A stretch of 64,000 nucleotides of DNA. Source: Acidianus ambivalens. GTDB taxonomy: Archaea; Thermoproteota; Thermoprotei_A; Sulfolobales; Sulfolobaceae. The translations under genes and the position numbers were made by a program. Below are positions 7,631 to 15,915 of this stretch, piece after piece; within the stretch, counting starts at the first letter, position 1; each line of letters starts with the position of its first letter. The stretch lies in assembly GCF_009729015.1 (NCBI RefSeq), contig NZ_CP045482.1:1546001-1610000 (forward strand), written 5' to 3'. The notes below the pieces were generated by a model. It searched no databases. It worked only from the letters and a program-made list of their open reading frames with translations, and was not told the origin of the DNA.

Positions 7631-8895
7631 CTGACTTCCTCCCAGCCAGCGAGGGTTCCCCTCATCGATTCGGGTTTACATTTGAGGGGAAGTCGGGAGG
7701 CTCAAAGACCCCCTCCCATTAAGATTAACTACAGCAATAACGTCGCGATCATTCTCATAACCACATGAGCACTTAAACCAACGATATCCTTTCTCCTCCA
7801 TCCTTCTACCACATCTAGGACACAAAACAGAAGAATAACTAGGATTAACAAACTCAACAATCATTCCGTGTTTCTTAGCTTGCCAAGAAATCCAATACTG
7901 CAAACGACGATACTGCATTAGATATAGTTTATCCCTAAACTCCTTAGGCAATTTATCTACATTCTTGATGAGGTTCTTAAGACTCTCCAACTTAATAACA
8001 TTAGCACCAAAATCTCTAGCAATTTCAACAACCCACTTCCCCACTTTTCTAGCGAAATCCTCCATAACCCTCTTAGCCTTTATGTGGAAAGAACGAATCC
8101 TGTTTAGGATCCCCTTATTCTCCCTCCACCTTCTAGGGTATTTTCTTTGTAGGCTTTCAGCTAATGATTTCCAATGATGAACCTCTTCGAGACGAGTTGG
8201 AATCCTAACGTAGTGTTTGTCGTCCTTGCCAACTACTATCTCACTCATGTTAATGTCTACGGCAATACTTTCCTTTGACTCAACCTTCCCTTCTTCCTCT
8301 TTCTCAAAAACTACCTTGAGAAAAGCCTTTCCATCCTTAACCACTAACCTAGACTCCTTCATTTTCCAGCTTAAGTACTCCTTGAGGTTTCTAGGATAAC
8401 CCAGAATTGGTAGTTCACCAACACTTGCTATCCTAACAGTCATCCTCTCGAAGTTCACGCTATAACTCGCTTTAGGCGTTAACCATACCGTAGGTTTGTA
8501 CACTCTTGGAAAACGTCCCCTCCTAGGATTATTATACCAACCCTTGTATATTGAAAGGGCATCCCTATAACAATCCTCAGCAACCTTCGACGGTAGATTA
8601 TATTCCCCTCTTAACTTCTCATGCAACTCCTCGTGGACTTTCCCTAACACTCCCTTCTCTTCCGGGTTTTTCACATTTTCCTTCAGCCAGAATAGGGTGA
8701 AACGGAGTGCCTTAACGTAGTTATTCACAAGGGCTAGGAGGGAGTCTGATACGGCGATCTTCATCGAAACAGTTGATCTGATCGCTTTAACCCTCCTAGC
8801 CATCAAAAGAAAATTTTGACAAAGAAGTATTTAAATATAAGGGGGTTATCCATCCCCGCCTGCGAGGCTTTCCGCCCCCTTAACCCCCCTTCTCT
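7631..8895 (-). mobile_element. IS200/IS605-group element carrying tnpB only (IS1341-like)
   Basis: The left end (in minus orientation) begins directly after a TTTAC target, seen as GTAAA at 8896-8900, and forms an imperfect hairpin starting GGGGGTTAAGGGGG and closing ATAACCCCC at about 8840-8889. The right end lies just past the tnpB stop, with a folded region (CCTCCC, CCCCTC, GAGGGG, GGGAGG) and terminal GGAGGAAGTCAG at 7631-7642. No tnpA is present and there is no target duplication, as expected for this group. The structured 3' end overlapping the tnpB stop is where the omega/reRNA guide would lie. Confidence 0.75.
7676..8806 (-). CDS. tnpB: TnpB, RNA-guided nuclease of IS200/IS605 group
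   Basis: 376 aa. RuvC-like catalytic residues are visible: AVDINMSE (Asp), IKLESLKN (Glu) and ENDRDVIAVVNL (Asp), with a zinc ribbon CPRCG...CSCG just before the last one. TnpB proteins are RNA-guided DNA endonucleases that recognise a TAM next to the element's left end; the TTTAC beside this element is the likely TAM. Full length and apparently intact. It separates the type III/Csx1 genes from the adaptation module. Confidence 0.9.
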   Translation of the reverse strand: MMARRVKAIRSTVSMKIAVSDSLLALVNNYVKALRFTLFWLKENVKNPEEKGVLGKVHEELHEKLRGEYNLPSKVAEDCYRDALSIYKGWYNNPRRGRFPRVYKPTVWLTPKASYSVNFERMTVRIASVGELPILGYPRNLKEYLSWKMKESRLVVKDGKAFLKVVFEKEEEGKVESKESIAVDINMSEIVVGKDDKHYVRIPTRLEEVHHWKSLAESLQRKYPRRWRENKGILNRIRSFHIKAKRVMEDFARKVGKWVVEIARDFGANVIKLESLKNLIKNVDKLPKEFRDKLYLMQYRRLQYWISWQAKKHGMIVEFVNPSYSSVLCPRCGRRMEEKGYRWFKCSCGYENDRDVIAVVNLNGRGSLSLPTSPQM

Positions 8896-8912
8896 GTAAA
8901 TTCTCTCGAAAT

Positions 8913-9467
8913 TCATTCAATTTCAGCAATAATTCCCTTAATCTTAGGCCTGCACCAATGGAAGAAACCGCAGTTTTTACACTTACTGGCAGGCTGAGTA
9001 ACCTTTACTTTACCTTTCATTGCGTCCCTTATTTCATCTATGATCCTAGCTACATAATTCCTCTCCCTGAAAGAGTACCTTACCTTCTTTAACCTCCCTT
9101 GTTGGACGTAATATAATAACCCCTCCTTCACGTTAAATCCTTTCATTTCCATGATATAAAGGTAAAAAAGAATCTGCATTACGTGGTCAATCCTTTCTTT
9201 TCCCTGCTTAATGTCCAGAGGAGTTACGTAGTTGTTGAAAAATAATACGTAATCCGGAGAGCCTACAAGATCATTATATCTAAATATAGGCTTAGCGACG
9301 ATGTTCAAAGGCTTAAGAACTCCGTAAAGAAAATTAACAGTCTTCTCTCTATCAACTTCTAGCCCCTCACGCATTGCCTCAGTGACTCTCTCGGTAAAAC
9401 CCATGGCCTCAAGCCTGACTATTTGAGGGCAGTAAGCAAAGTGCTTTACTGTAGTCCCTGATATCAT
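8913..9467 (-). CDS. cas4: Cas4, CRISPR adaptation nuclease
   Basis: 184 aa. RecB-like nuclease motifs are visible: GSPDYV (Asp), PLDIKQG (Asp-x-Lys) and HVMQILFYLY (Gln-Tyr). An Fe-S cluster is indicated by FAYCPQIV near the N-terminus and CKNCGFFHWC near the C-terminus. Cas4 trims prespacers and selects the PAM with Cas1-Cas2. It lies immediately beyond the distal end of CRISPR array 1 and is read in the same direction as that array's transcript, so read-through from the array is possible. It ends 18 nt from the end of the neighbouring tnpB element. Confidence 0.9.
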   Translation of the reverse strand: MISGTTVKHFAYCPQIVRLEAMGFTERVTEAMREGLEVDREKTVNFLYGVLKPLNIVAKPIFRYNDLVGSPDYVLFFNNYVTPLDIKQGKERIDHVMQILFYLYIMEMKGFNVKEGLLYYVQQGRLKKVRYSFRERNYVARIIDEIRDAMKGKVKVTQPASKCKNCGFFHWCRPKIKGIIAEIE

Positions 9468-9508
9468 AATATATACTTCCTTCTTACGAATTTATTATTT
9501 TATTCATG

Positions 9509-10358
9509 CTTTCAATCCCTTTTGGGATGCAACATAAGGTTGAACAATAACGATAACAAACTTGCTATATTCTTTCAATCCCTTTTGGGATGCAACCACC
9601 AGTCTCTAAACTTCGAATAAACACCCCAGTTTACCTTTCAATCCCTTTTGGGATGCAACGATATCCACCGACGATAGTAAAAGGGACGACTAACAACTTT
9701 CAATCCCTTTTGGGATGCAACTTATTAGTTGTAGAATGCGAAATGAATCAACAATTCAGCTTTCAATCCCTTTTGAGATGCAACTTGTTGGAAGTCCTCG
9801 CTCAGTTCTTCTTCCCAGTCTAACTTTCAATCCCTTTTGGGATGCAACATATATAGATATATCATCAGAGCTGTAAAACTAAATTATCTTTCAATCCCTT
9901 TTGGGATGCAACGCAATGGCTTATAGGGACGAATTCGGGTTAAAAACAACCTTTCAATCCCTTTTGGGATGCAACCAATTCAATAATTCCTAATTATTAT
10001 AATATAACAAACAATCACTTTCAATCCCTTTTGGGATGCAACCTAGTCCTAGTTGAACCCCTTTCTCCTTCTCAAGTAAAACTTTCAATCCCTTTTGGGA
10101 TGCAACAGAATCTACAGACTGAAAAATAGAGAGAACTTAATCGATCTTTCAATCCCTTTTGGGATGCAACGCGACACTAGTTTCGTTAGTCCCGATATTC
10201 TATCTACTCTTTCAATCCCTTTTGGGATGCAACGTAAGGTACATTCTCTATAGTCAAACGAATCTCTAACTTTCAATCCCTTTTGGGATGCAACAATATG
10301 GTGAGCAAAAAGCCCATGGCTCATATCCGAATGCTTTCAATCCCTTTTGGGATGCAAC
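9509..10358 (-). CRISPR. CRISPR array 1: 14 repeats, 13 spacers
   Basis: Fourteen 25-nt repeats (plus strand begins CTTTCAATCCC and ends GGGATGCAAC) start at 9509, 9572, 9635, 9697, 9760, 9824, 9888, 9951, 10018, 10082, 10146, 10209, 10270 and 10334. Spacers are about 37-42 nt. The repeat at 9760 has one change (TTTTGAGATG). The crRNA strand is minus, because Sulfolobales repeats end in ATTGAAAG and the leader lies at the right side (10359 onward). The newest spacers are therefore at the right. The repeat has a small ATCCC/GGGAT stem. No spacer is shared with array 2 by eye. Confidence 0.98.
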
Positions 10359-10604
10359 TGTTTGTTTTATTAACCTCTGTCCTTATTTTTCTCTTTTCTC
10401 ATTAATAAGTTTTCATCACACCTCTTAGTTCTTCATGCGACCGATTTTCCTTGTAATTTTAATTTCGTAATACGGTCGCATGGTCTTCCTGTTTATTTGA
10501 AAGAGAAAATGTATTTATAAGGCTTCAATTCTTCTTTTGATTCTCGCAACGGTCGCATTGAGACCAAAACTTTATCGCTTTTAAACTCTTAATAAAACTC
10601 GAAC
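10359..10604 (-). promoter_or_regulatory. Leader of CRISPR array 1, with CATGCGACC boxes
   Basis: 246-bp sequence adjoining the first repeat, nearly identical to the inverted sequence at 15670-15915. On the minus strand it contains a TATA box CCTTATAAATAC (about 10511-10522). Three copies of one motif occur: CATGCGACCG at 10434-10443 and its exact inverse CGGTCGCATG at 10473-10482, both downstream of the TATA box, and CGGTCGCAT at 10550-10558 upstream of it. The inverted pair could form a hairpin in the leader transcript or bind a dimeric regulator. Confidence 0.85.
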
Positions 10605-10701
10605 ATCTTGGTTAAACTATCGTCAATAAACGATTCTAGAATAGTTACGTTCGTAAGAATTTATTCAGAAAATAAAGAGTAATAAATAATAGCTTTTTAT
10701 A

Positions 10702-10787
10702 AAAAGGAGCCAATATCTTTATAAAAGAATTTATAAGTCTCGATTTTTCCCTCACAGAATTAACAGCGTAAAACTAAAAATCGTTTT
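10702..10787 (+). promoter_or_regulatory. 86-bp promoter block upstream of cas1, duplicated upstream of csa1
   Basis: Differs by one base from the inverted block at 15487-15572. It contains TATA-like AATTTATAAG followed by a conserved CCCTCACAGAATTAACAGCG segment. It lies 72 nt before cas1 here and 124 nt before csa1 in the other copy, so it likely drives both adaptation operons together. The known regulator of such promoters in Sulfolobales is Csa3; its binding here is inference. Confidence 0.65.
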
Positions 10788-10859
10788 CTTAAAATTTTTA
10801 TCAAGAATAAAGCTATATAATTTACATTTATACGCAGTATTATTGAACACTTTTTATTC

Positions 10860-11798
10860 ATGGTTTATAACTTGGTAATACCAAATTTTCCTATGGATAA
10901 GAAGATTGCATTCGTCAAAGATTATGGAGCATATGTAAGAGTTAATAACGGCCTTTTCGAGTGTGTAGTAAATAAGGAAGTTAAATGGAAGTTATCTCCA
11001 GTAGAACTCCACTCCATCGTCTTTTTAGTTAATTCCTCCCTTTCTTCAGAGGTAGTAAGGCTTGCTAATGAGAACGGAGTTGACTTAGTTTTCTTTTATA
11101 ACCACGAGCCTTACGCTAAGCTTATTCCAGCAAAGTACGGCGGATCCTTTAGGCTTTGGACTATGCAGTTAAAATCTAGGAAGAGAAAAGTTGAATTTGC
11201 AAGATTCACAACCAGCTAGTAACCCTTACGTTATTATGAGAAGAAGTACGGTTACGATTTGAATACTAAAAGGTTGGACGAACTTTCTACAGAAGTTCAG
11301 TTAGTTGAGAGCGTTGAAGAAGTGATGAGCAAAGAAGCTGAGGCTGCAAGGGTTTACTGGAGGGGAGTTAAATCGCTTTTACCTAAATCGTTAGGATTTA
11401 AAGGAAGGAGGAAGAGACAAAGCGAGAACATTGACGTATTTAACGTAGCACTTAACATGGGTTACGGAATGTTGAGGAAAATCGTATGGTCTGCAATAGT
11501 TTCCGTGGGATTAAATCCTTACATAGGTTTTCTGCACAAGTTTAGGGAAGGTAGACCTTCATTAGTTTTTGACCTTATGGAAGAATTTAGGTCCCCCTTT
11601 GTAGATAAGCCTTTGATAGGTATGGCGATGGAAAGGCCTGACGACGTATCTGAGGCAAAGGAAGTTTACTCTTTGCTCTCTAAAATTAATGAAGAAGAAA
11701 TTTATACACAGGCAAGAAAATTAGCTAAAGCAATAATTGAAGGGGAGGAATACACTCCTTTCACGGCGAAGCGAGTTGCTTTTCCTAGTATTTTATGA
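10860..11798 (+). pseudogene. cas1: cas1, CRISPR integrase, interrupted (double stop and local frame disturbance)
   Basis: Two segments of one reading frame encode the two halves of Cas1 (about 310 aa). The N-terminal half (10860-11219) ends at consecutive in-frame stops TAG TAA at 11217-11222; the frame then resumes with RYYEKKYGYDL to 11798. Between them, another frame reads ASNPYVIM, as expected for Cas1, so two compensating indels of about 10 nt and 1 nt around 11200-11240 are the likely cause. The repeated TTATTATGAG suggests slippage or deletion. The catalytic residues look preserved downstream: KEAEAARVYW (Glu), GFLHKF (His) and VFDLMEEF (Asp/Glu). As written, no full Cas1 can be made; it may be a real null or an assembly error. 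Followed by cas2. Confidence 0.85.
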
Positions 11799-12054
11799 TA
11801 TAACAGATAACGAGTTAAGGAATAAGGTGTCGTCTTTCCTTAAGCAGAAAGGTTTAGAGGGAGTTCAATTGAGCGTGTTTTTAGGAGATTTGAATTCCTC
11901 AAGGTTGAGGGACGTAGAAGCGGGATTAAGGATGATTAGGAAGAAAAAGGGAGAAGGTAGGTTTTTCATTTTAATAGTCCCTATTACCGAGAACCAATTT
12001 AAGCAGAGGATTATAATATCTGACGAGAAAGAGGACGAAGAGAAAGAAGAGTGA
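11776..12054 (+). CDS. cas2: Cas2, CRISPR adaptation protein
   Basis: About 92 aa from the TTG at 11776, chosen because the Cas2 fold starts at LLFLVFYDITDNE; an upstream in-frame start at 11737 would add 13 residues unlike the family. The first beta strand ends in the typical Asp (YDITD), and the SVFLGDL and FFILIVPIT strands follow. Cas2 dimers bridge two Cas1 dimers in the integration complex. It overlaps the cas1 end by 23 nt, so the genes are co-transcribed. The C-terminal tail is rich in Glu and Lys. Confidence 0.9.
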   Translation: MLFLVFYDITDNELRNKVSSFLKQKGLEGVQLSVFLGDLNSSRLRDVEAGLRMIRKKKGEGRFFILIVPITENQFKQRIIISDEKEDEEKEE

Positions 12055-12391
12055 ATAATATGGTGATGAGGGATTAAATCATGTAAACTATTAGCTGGTT
12101 AAATATTGAGATCCTATGCCGTTAATAACATTTTCAGATGATTATGTTCATAACAGTATTACCGAAGTAGTTTTTGTTGACGATCTTCCAACTGATGACT
12201 GCTCACAAGGATGGGAGGGTATTGGTGTTTCCCTCAACTAGCCCCAATGTGTATGATCCCTTAGCCCGTGGCGGAAGTAAGGATAAGTTACGCCACGGGT
12301 AAACACATTATATAGTATTGCAAATAGGTTTTTCCACTGATAATGTGTTTGCCAGCGACAGTAAGAAGGAGTTACGCCACGATTTAGTCAC
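12055..12391. other. Noncoding stretch with strong hairpin and nested inverted repeats
   Basis: No gene is seen. A 9-bp perfect stem CCCGTGGCG/CGCCACGGG (12265-12273 with 12291-12299) encloses AGTAAGGATAAGTTA. A related half-copy (CAGTAAGAAGGAGTTACGCCACG) follows at about 12359-12381. Between them AAACACATTA (12301-12310) is inverted as TAATGTGTTT (12341-12350). The pattern resembles ends of a small mobile element or a structured RNA. Confidence 0.45.
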
Positions 12392-12757
12392 TTATAGGTC
12401 TATAATTTCTATCTCATCTTTAACCCTTTCAAAGTCCTTATCATTCGTAACTAAAGGAATCTTCAACTTCTTACTTAAAACAGCTAGGTAAGCATCAGCA
12501 GGGTCTAAATTCTTCTCTACAACATAACACACTAAATCTCTTATCTCATCATTTTTTATCTCAATTACTTCACCCACGTTTATTGGCAGTGATGCTATAA
12601 GGTTCAGATAACCTAAAGCCCTTAACTTCTCACCTTTTTTAACTCAGTTCCATGTACTTCCTTAAAGCCCACTCCATGAATTCTATTAGTGTTATAACGC
12701 TAGCCTTACCTTTTCTCCTTATAAAAGCACTTGTATCTATTAAGGCTTCGTCTCCTC
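12392..12757 (-). pseudogene. VapC-type PIN toxin, frameshifted
   Basis: The first part reads EALIDTSAFIRRKGKAS, a PIN N-terminus with its Asp, and runs to an in-frame TAA. One extra base near 12641 (GAGTTAAAAAA instead of GAGTAAAAAA on the minus strand) shifts the frame. The remainder reads GEKLRALGYLNLIASLP, then DPADAYLAVLSKKLKIPLVTNDKDF to the stop at 12392. Together they make a complete PIN domain of about 120 aa with its later acidic residues (DPADAY, TNDKDF). It directly follows an AbrB-like antitoxin gene. I see no good ATG; initiation may be coupled to that gene. Confidence 0.7.
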
Positions 12758-12979
12758 CTAAAGTGATTCCCTAAAAGCCTCTTTCAATTTCTTAGACGAT
12801 ATGGATTTAAGGAATTCCGTAAAGTCTTCAATATACTTTAACTTCTCTAATTCCTCAGCAAAGGCTGTGTAAGGAGTTAAAACTATAATTCCACCCAAAT
12901 CTATAACGTAGATTTTCTTATTAGCATACCACTTACCTAGGTAAACTCTTCCTTTAGAATCAGCTATTTTTACATCCAT
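12758..12979 (-). CDS. Small AbrB-like putative antitoxin
   Basis: About 73 aa from the ATG at 12979. The protein starts MDVKIADSKGRVYLGKWY, a swapped-hairpin AbrB/SpoVT-like pattern, and ends in a helical, lysine-rich tail. The frame opens earlier at GTG 13018, but a TATA-like CTTTATTTTATA lies about 24 nt before the ATG, favouring the shorter leaderless form. It precedes the PIN gene remnant directly, so it is the probable antitoxin partner; with the toxin frameshifted it may now be an orphan. Confidence 0.55.
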   Translation of the reverse strand: MDVKIADSKGRVYLGKWYANKKIYVIDLGGIIVLTPYTAFAEELEKLKYIEDFTEFLKSISSKKLKEAFRESL

Positions 12980-13063
12980 AAATCGTGGTGGGAATATAAA
13001 ATAAAGACTTTTTCCCACAAGTTGAGTAAAAACAACTTCGATTGTGGTGAACGCGTTGAGATA

Positions 13064-14308
13064 TTATTTTAGCTCTACTTCTTTAGCCACATCGTCAATT
13101 TTAACGCAATTATTCTTTATGCACACTTCTACTCCTTCCACCTTCATAAAATGTAATATTGATGCTAAGTTGAATATAACGCTTGTTACCTCTGCGTAGG
13201 AAGTCCTCTCTCCTTCGACCTCGGCAAGCTTTATATCGGCATAACTCGAAATGGCTAACCTCTTCCACCTTTGATAAGCTCTTCTATCCGAAGTAACAAC
13301 GAGGTAATTCTTAATTAAGTCAGCCTCTATTTTAGGTATTGCGACGTCACAAATAGTATTTTCACTTGGTAGCATCCTACTTTTAGCCCTCAGCGTGTCG
13401 TAAACCATGAATACTGCATTGCTGAAAGCTTCCTCCTTACCTTTCTTATTTACCGTCATTAATATCTCATTATGCACACAGTAAGGAATTACCAAATCCC
13501 TTATTTCGTGAGTGTGTATTCCATAATAGATTAAGTTAGTATCTATCAGCAGAGGCCTCCCGTAGGCTACTTTCTCTATATCCTCATCGTCGACAAGTAT
13601 TTTATAAGCCCCGGCAAGACTTAATATGCTTTCCCTTAATTCATCATCTTGTATGAACATTGATAAAGACTTTTTAGCCTTATCGTAGCTTGTAGCAGAA
13701 GTGTTTAGGATTTCCTTACCTCTAACTCTTAAGGATATATCCTTGTCTTCGGAATTGAACTTGTTAAGTTTTTCAGCAGTTAATTGTATAATTGCGGTAA
13801 ACTCTAAATCCCTCTCTACGTAATCCTCGAGGTTTAAGTCAAGGTTAACTCCCGCGATATTTGAATAACCCAACAATAGCTTTTCCTCTAAACTCCTAGG
13901 CACAAAGGGATAATAATACCTTATCCAAGGGCCGAAAGCAAAGAGGTAATTTATTAAAGGGTACTTGCCTTTATCCTCTGCGTGAAGTAAAGTCAAGTAA
14001 ACTGCTATTATATTAGCCCCTGAAGTGGGGATTAAGAATACCTTGTTGCATGACTTCGTCTCCTCTTCTATCATTTTCTTAAAATCATCAAAGGACATAA
14101 TGTACAGCTTTTTCTTTACGACTTCCACGCTGTGAGAGTTAAGCTCCTCGAACAATTTCTCCAATTTCCTTAGATGTACGTCGTTAAATTCGGCATATAA
14201 AATTATGAACTTCTCAGGTCTTATTAACTCGTAAGTCCTTACAATTACCGAAAAAGCGCTTTCAAAGGTGAAGTCTGAACGGTTTATAGGAATTACTGCG
14301 CATTCCAT
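13064..14308 (-). CDS. CARF-like sensor fused to PIN nuclease (putative CRISPR ancillary effector)
   Basis: 414 aa. The N-terminal ~150 residues look like a CARF/Rossmann domain: MECAVIPINRSDF at the start, FIILYAE near 34-40 and KVFLIPTSGANIIAVYLTLL near 89-108, where CARF proteins have their nucleotide-binding loop. The C-terminal part is a PIN domain: LLIDTNLIY (Asp256), HNEIL (Glu281), CDVAIPKIEAD (Asp321, Asp330) and VVTSDRRAY (Asp341), so the acidic metal site appears complete. CARF-PIN fusions are known from comparative genomics. Ligand-activated RNA or DNA cleavage is inference, supported by the intact GGDD Cas10 in the window. It sits between the csa1 and cas1-cas2 genes. Confidence 0.7.
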   Translation of the reverse strand: MECAVIPINRSDFTFESAFSVIVRTYELIRPEKFIILYAEFNDVHLRKLEKLFEELNSHSVEVVKKKLYIMSFDDFKKMIEEETKSCNKVFLIPTSGANIIAVYLTLLHAEDKGKYPLINYLFAFGPWIRYYYPFVPRSLEEKLLLGYSNIAGVNLDLNLEDYVERDLEFTAIIQLTAEKLNKFNSEDKDISLRVRGKEILNTSATSYDKAKKSLSMFIQDDELRESILSLAGAYKILVDDEDIEKVAYGRPLLIDTNLIYYGIHTHEIRDLVIPYCVHNEILMTVNKKGKEEAFSNAVFMVYDTLRAKSRMLPSENTICDVAIPKIEADLIKNYLVVTSDRRAYQRWKRLAISSYADIKLAEVEGERTSYAEVTSVIFNLASILHFMKVEGVEVCIKNNCVKIDDVAKEVELK

Positions 14309-14350
14309 ACTTCTATCTAGATGGAGGGATTTTTAAAAACGCTTCTCTGG

Positions 14351-14455
14351 ATTCTTCAGTTTTTCTCAATAAGAGCGTATAGCTAGCTTTTAACTCAACA
14401 TAAGATTTAGAATTTATTTTGCTTCTTCTACCTAAGAAATTTCAACAAAGCAGGA
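14351..14455 (+). repeat. Dispersed ~110-bp noncoding element, copy C
   Basis: Aligns with copies at 3590, 7462 and 38548: TTCTTCAGTTTTTCTC, GCTTTTAACTCAA, GATTTAGAATTTAT, CCTAAGAAATTTCAAC and CAAAGCA. It fills the 170-bp gap between csa1 and the CARF-like/PIN gene, upstream of the latter's start. Confidence 0.5.
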
Positions 14456-14480
14456 ATAGACTACACGCATTCCGTTCTAG

Positions 14481-15362
14481 TCAGCTAGGATGGCAGACTT
14501 TATAATAGGGGCATTCCTTTTCACAATCGTTAGCAATCCCAGGGTCAATTACGTTGTCCATTATTTCCAAAGCCTTGTCCCTCTTATCTAAAAATTCGCT
14601 CCTCAGGGAGTTAGAGATTGGGATAAGCTTACAATTGCTTTTAACTTCCTTATCGTCCACGTTAACGTAACATAAATAACCGAAGTCAATAGGGATTTCG
14701 TATTGACTTTCAAAGGCTAAAGCATAGCCAGCAAGCTGTAACTCGTGGGAGTATTTATATTTCCCGGTCTTCATTTCTGCTATTAAAGGGATAAAGGGAA
14801 CGAAGGCGTCTATTCTCAAAGAACTACTCAGCCCAACAAGGCTTCCATCTACTGGGTACTCAACGCAAAATGGGACGACTGAAGATACTAGAGAATCTTC
14901 AGTAAGATTGAAAAACTTACTCCTCACTCTATCTAATTCGGCGGAGTAAATGTTAGTTATGTAATCCCAAAGAGTTTTAACGTAGTCTGCTTGGTCTTCA
15001 TATTTCTTTAGAAAACTGTAAAACTCGTCAGTCATCAAGGTCTTCAATTTGTTACCGTCAATTTGGGGAGATGAATACAACAACCTCTTTATAGTGTTTA
15101 TTGCAGTCGAATAAGTGTCATGAATAGCTCGGCCTTTCTTGATTAAACTGCTTTCCTCTCCTATCTTATAGCCCTTTTGCCTCAAGTACAAGTTCCTCAA
15201 AGTACTGCAGTAAATTAACTCCGAGACTGAAGTCTGAGAAAAGTGTTGCGAATATATCGGCGGTTCGTTCCAATTCCATCCCCTAAGCTCCTCGTCTACA
15301 GTCCTAGGACTCTTCTTTATCCTCCTAGATAACAGGAGGATATCCGATGAAGTAAAGAACAC
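14481..15362 (-). CDS. csa1: Csa1, Cas4-like adaptation protein of type I-A
   Basis: 293 aa from a GTG at 15362. Cas4/Csa1 features include VSELIYCSTLRNLYLR (first Cys), a RecB-like nuclease core with LRIDAFVPF and IAEMKTGKYK (Asp ... Glu-x-Lys) and LQLAGYALAFE (Gln...Tyr), and a C-terminal CEKECPYYKVC cluster giving three further Cys for Fe-S binding. Csa1 belongs to the adaptation cluster with cas1, cas2 and cas4 in Sulfolobales. It is transcribed away from CRISPR array 2, with an 86-bp promoter block 124 nt upstream identical but for one base to that of cas1. Confidence 0.92.
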   Translation of the reverse strand: MFFTSSDILLLSRRIKKSPRTVDEELRGWNWNEPPIYSQHFSQTSVSELIYCSTLRNLYLRQKGYKIGEESSLIKKGRAIHDTYSTAINTIKRLLYSSPQIDGNKLKTLMTDEFYSFLKKYEDQADYVKTLWDYITNIYSAELDRVRSKFFNLTEDSLVSSVVPFCVEYPVDGSLVGLSSSLRIDAFVPFIPLIAEMKTGKYKYSHELQLAGYALAFESQYEIPIDFGYLCYVNVDDKEVKSNCKLIPISNSLRSEFLDKRDKALEIMDNVIDPGIANDCEKECPYYKVCHPS

Positions 15363-15486
15363 AAAGATTTACGGAGAACAGGAAAATAAGCCTTTCTCCC
15401 TTCTAAGTCTGTTAATCATAAAAAGTTTTTACAAAAATCTCCAGTTTAACTTTCAAGATTTAAGAGTTTTTTAAGTAATTTTATTA

Positions 15487-15572
15487 AAAACGATTTTTAG
15501 TTTTACGCTGTTAATTCTGTGAGGGAAAAATCAAGACTTATAAATTCTTTTATAAAGATATTGGCTCCTTTT
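15487..15572 (-). promoter_or_regulatory. 86-bp promoter block upstream of csa1
   Basis: Inverted copy of 10702-10787 with a single difference (GTCTTG versus GTCTCG). The TATA-like AATTTATAAG points toward csa1. Near identity over 86 bp, surrounded by unrelated sequence on the csa1 side, argues for function or recent gene conversion. Confidence 0.65.
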
Positions 15573-15669
15573 AATGAAAACTGATAACTATATTTCCTTA
15601 TACTCTAAATATAGTTTAAGGGATGTAACTAATCTTGAACTGTTTAACGAGAATAACTGGTATAAATAA

Positions 15670-15915
15670 GTTCGAGTTTTATTAAGAGTTTAAAAGCGAT
15701 AAAGTTTTGGTCTCAATGCGACCGTTGCGAGAATCAAAAGAAGAATTGAAGCCTTATAAATACATTTTCTATTTCAATTAGTGAAAAAGACCATGCGACC
15801 GTATTACGAAATTAAAATTACAACGAAAATTGGTCGCATGAAGAAATAAGAGGTGTGATGAAAACTTATTAATGAGAAAAGAGAAAAATAAGGATAGAGG
15901 TTAATAAAACAAACA
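15670..15915 (+). promoter_or_regulatory. Leader of CRISPR array 2
   Basis: 246-bp inverted copy of the array 1 leader. ATGCGACCG at 15716-15724 lies upstream of the TATA box CCTTATAAATAC (about 15752-15763). CATGCGACCG at 15792-15801 and TGGTCGCATG at 15831-15840 follow downstream. The leader abuts the first repeat at 15916 and drives transcription rightward through the array. Confidence 0.85.

Noticed and set aside
9590..10324. Open frames inside CRISPR array 1
   Set aside because: They consist of translated repeats (SIPFGMQ or RCIPKGIER) and spacers; no gene.
11220..11798. The second half of cas1 as an independent gene starting at TTG 11259
   Set aside because: It is in the same frame as the first half and continues the Cas1 fold exactly; a split by stops is simpler.
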